In this document: positions 63,342 through 64,000 of the stretch, in pieces
Layout: each line of letters starts with the position of its first letter
How positions within the stretch are numbered: the stretch's first letter is position 1
Assembly: GCF_003628145.1 (NCBI RefSeq)
Contig: NZ_RBZV01000001.1
Location: 434,001 to 498,000 of the forward strand
Source of the DNA: Trinickia fusca
GTDB lineage: Bacteria; Pseudomonadota; Gammaproteobacteria; Burkholderiales; Burkholderiaceae
Length of the DNA stretch: 64,000 nucleotides
Direction of reading: 5' to 3'
The notes under the pieces: generated by a model
Databases searched by the model: none
The model's input: only the letters and a program-made list of their open reading frames with translations
Told to the model about the DNA's origin: nothing
Translations under genes and position numbers: made by a program

Positions 63342-63827
63342 TCAGGCTTCCTTGTTGCCCTTGATGTCGAAGCTGGTGGTCACGGCGCCACCGCTGCCGC
63401 CCTGCGCGTTCTGCACGACATACTCCTGCTTGATCTTCGCGAACGACAGCGACACCGTTTCGCGGCTGCGCTCCGTATCGACCCGGCTGCCCGAAGGCTT
63501 CACGCGCGTGACGATCACGTCGCTCATCGTGAGCTTCAGGTACTCGAGCGGATTGCCGCCAGCCTTGCGCATGACGAGCACGGCCTGGTCGACATGCTTG
63601 CCGGTCAGCGCGTACTTCATCAGGTTCGGGCTCGCGCGGTCGATCGCGTGTTCGAAGGTGAGATCCTTGACGGTCGCCTTGCCTGCGCCGCCGCCGCTGC
63701 CGGTATGCATCGTCGATTCCTGCTCGATTTCCCAGTCCCAGTTCAGGACTTCGATTTCGTCCTTGTGACTGCCGTCGAGCGACTCGCCGTTGATGCCGTC
63801 GATCTTCAAAAAAATGTCCTGAGCCAT
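63342..63827 (-). CDS. hcp: T6SS inner-tube protein Hcp (TssD)
   Basis: A 161-residue Hcp-family protein forming the hexameric tube of the T6SS. The N-terminus M-A-Q-D-I-F-L-K-I-D-G-I-N-G-E-S and the T-F-E-H-A-I-D-R-A-S-P and C-terminal SFDIKGNKEA segments are typical. It has the standard length. The start ATG 63825-63827 is preceded by GAGAGAG. It follows tssC by 115 nt, and Hcp is usually the most abundant product of the locus. Confidence 0.96.
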   Translation of the reverse strand: MAQDIFLKIDGINGESLDGSHKDEIEVLNWDWEIEQESTMHTGSGGGAGKATVKDLTFEHAIDRASPNLMKYALTGKHVDQAVLVMRKAGGNPLEYLKLTMSDVIVTRVKPSGSRVDTERSRETVSLSFAKIKQEYVVQNAQGGSGGAVTTSFDIKGNKEA

Positions 63828-63942
63828 TTCGTTGCTCTCTCATGGGGATGACAAAAAAACAGCCGGTCTCGCGGAGCGCCACGCGCGGATTAAAGCTGCG
63901 ATTCCGGCCAGCTTGATGAGGCCCGCCAGCAATTGCAGCGGC
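63828..63942 (-). other. tssC-hcp intergenic region
   Basis: A 115-bp gap. On the minus strand it contains a run of seven T (63853-63859) after a GC-rich stretch with weak pairing potential, which could be a leaky terminator or attenuator before hcp. No clear separate promoter is seen. Confidence 0.3.
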
Positions 63943-64000
63943 TCAGGCGGCTTCCTTGATCGCCGGCAGCTTCGCCACCAGACGCAGCGACACGGTCAGG
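63943..64000 (-). CDS. tssC: T6SS sheath protein TssC (3' end only)
   Basis: The last 19 codons of a frame that enters from the right edge and ends at TGA 63943-63945. The visible end, LTVSLRLVAKLPAIKEAA, matches the usual C-terminus of TssC/EvpB-type sheath proteins (VSLRLVAELP). Gene order (tssC before hcp) supports this. The rest lies outside the window. Confidence 0.8.
   Translation of the reverse strand, partial: LTVSLRLVAKLPAIKEAA

Overview
The window (64 kb, GC-rich, almost entirely coding, many GTG starts with good Shine-Dalgarno sequences) looks like the chromosome of a Burkholderiales-type betaproteobacterium. This is inferred from the style of the Tad pilus operon and the type VI secretion (T6SS) genes; no rRNA or tRNA is present to fix the taxon. 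Nearly everything encoded is surface, secretion or envelope machinery.

Region 1 (1-7,831, minus strand) is a Tad/Flp pilus operon read leftward and cut by the window edge: flp pilin, tadV/cpaA prepilin peptidase, rcpC/cpaB, rcpA/cpaC secretin, a CpaD-type lipoprotein, tadZ/cpaE, tadA/cpaF ATPase, tadB and the start of tadC. A good sigma70-like promoter (TTGAAA, 17 bp, TATAAA) precedes flp and is overlapped by an inverted repeat.

Region 2 (7,832-10,423) is a small accessory cluster. It holds an OmpR-type response regulator with Asn where the phospho-accepting Asp should be, a divergent gene for a secreted protein made of three fascin-like (beta-trefoil) repeats, and an exported protein carrying a C-R-P-H-S-C loop like that of the Ivy lysozyme inhibitors. 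A tandem 11-bp repeat lies between the two divergent genes.

Region 3 (10,424-55,540, minus strand) is the highlight. One uninterrupted gene encodes a 12,197-residue protein with an N-terminal LEPR-x-L motif, roughly 35-40 PPC-like domains, 17 CARDB-like domains, eight putative-Ig domains, two propeller-like regions, a dockerin-like module and eight tandem-95/cadherin-like repeats. Its C-terminal third also holds a pesticin/T4-lysozyme-like muramidase domain, a peptidoglycan-binding plus LAS-type metallopeptidase segment, and a metzincin-like protease motif. Upstream, in the same direction, lie tolC, a GAF-HlyD fusion, a PqqD-like/M50 protease/HlyD fusion, a SecA-like ATPase without the usual C-terminus, and a short HlyD adaptor next to the giant gene. 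No ABC transporter is present. The set reads as a dedicated export machine in which a SecA paralogue replaces the ABC ATPase and the PqqD-like (RRE-type) domain may read the giant's leader. The Ivy-like protein directly downstream is a plausible immunity protein for the muramidase domain.

Region 4 (55,541-64,000) holds a small BamE/SmpA-like lipoprotein (plus strand) and, beyond a convergent terminator, T6SS genes read leftward: the 3' end of tssC, then hcp, tssJ, tssK, tssL (with OmpA-like domain) and tssM. No integrase, IS element, tRNA or CRISPR array was seen, so nothing in the sequence marks region 3 as a recently inserted island.
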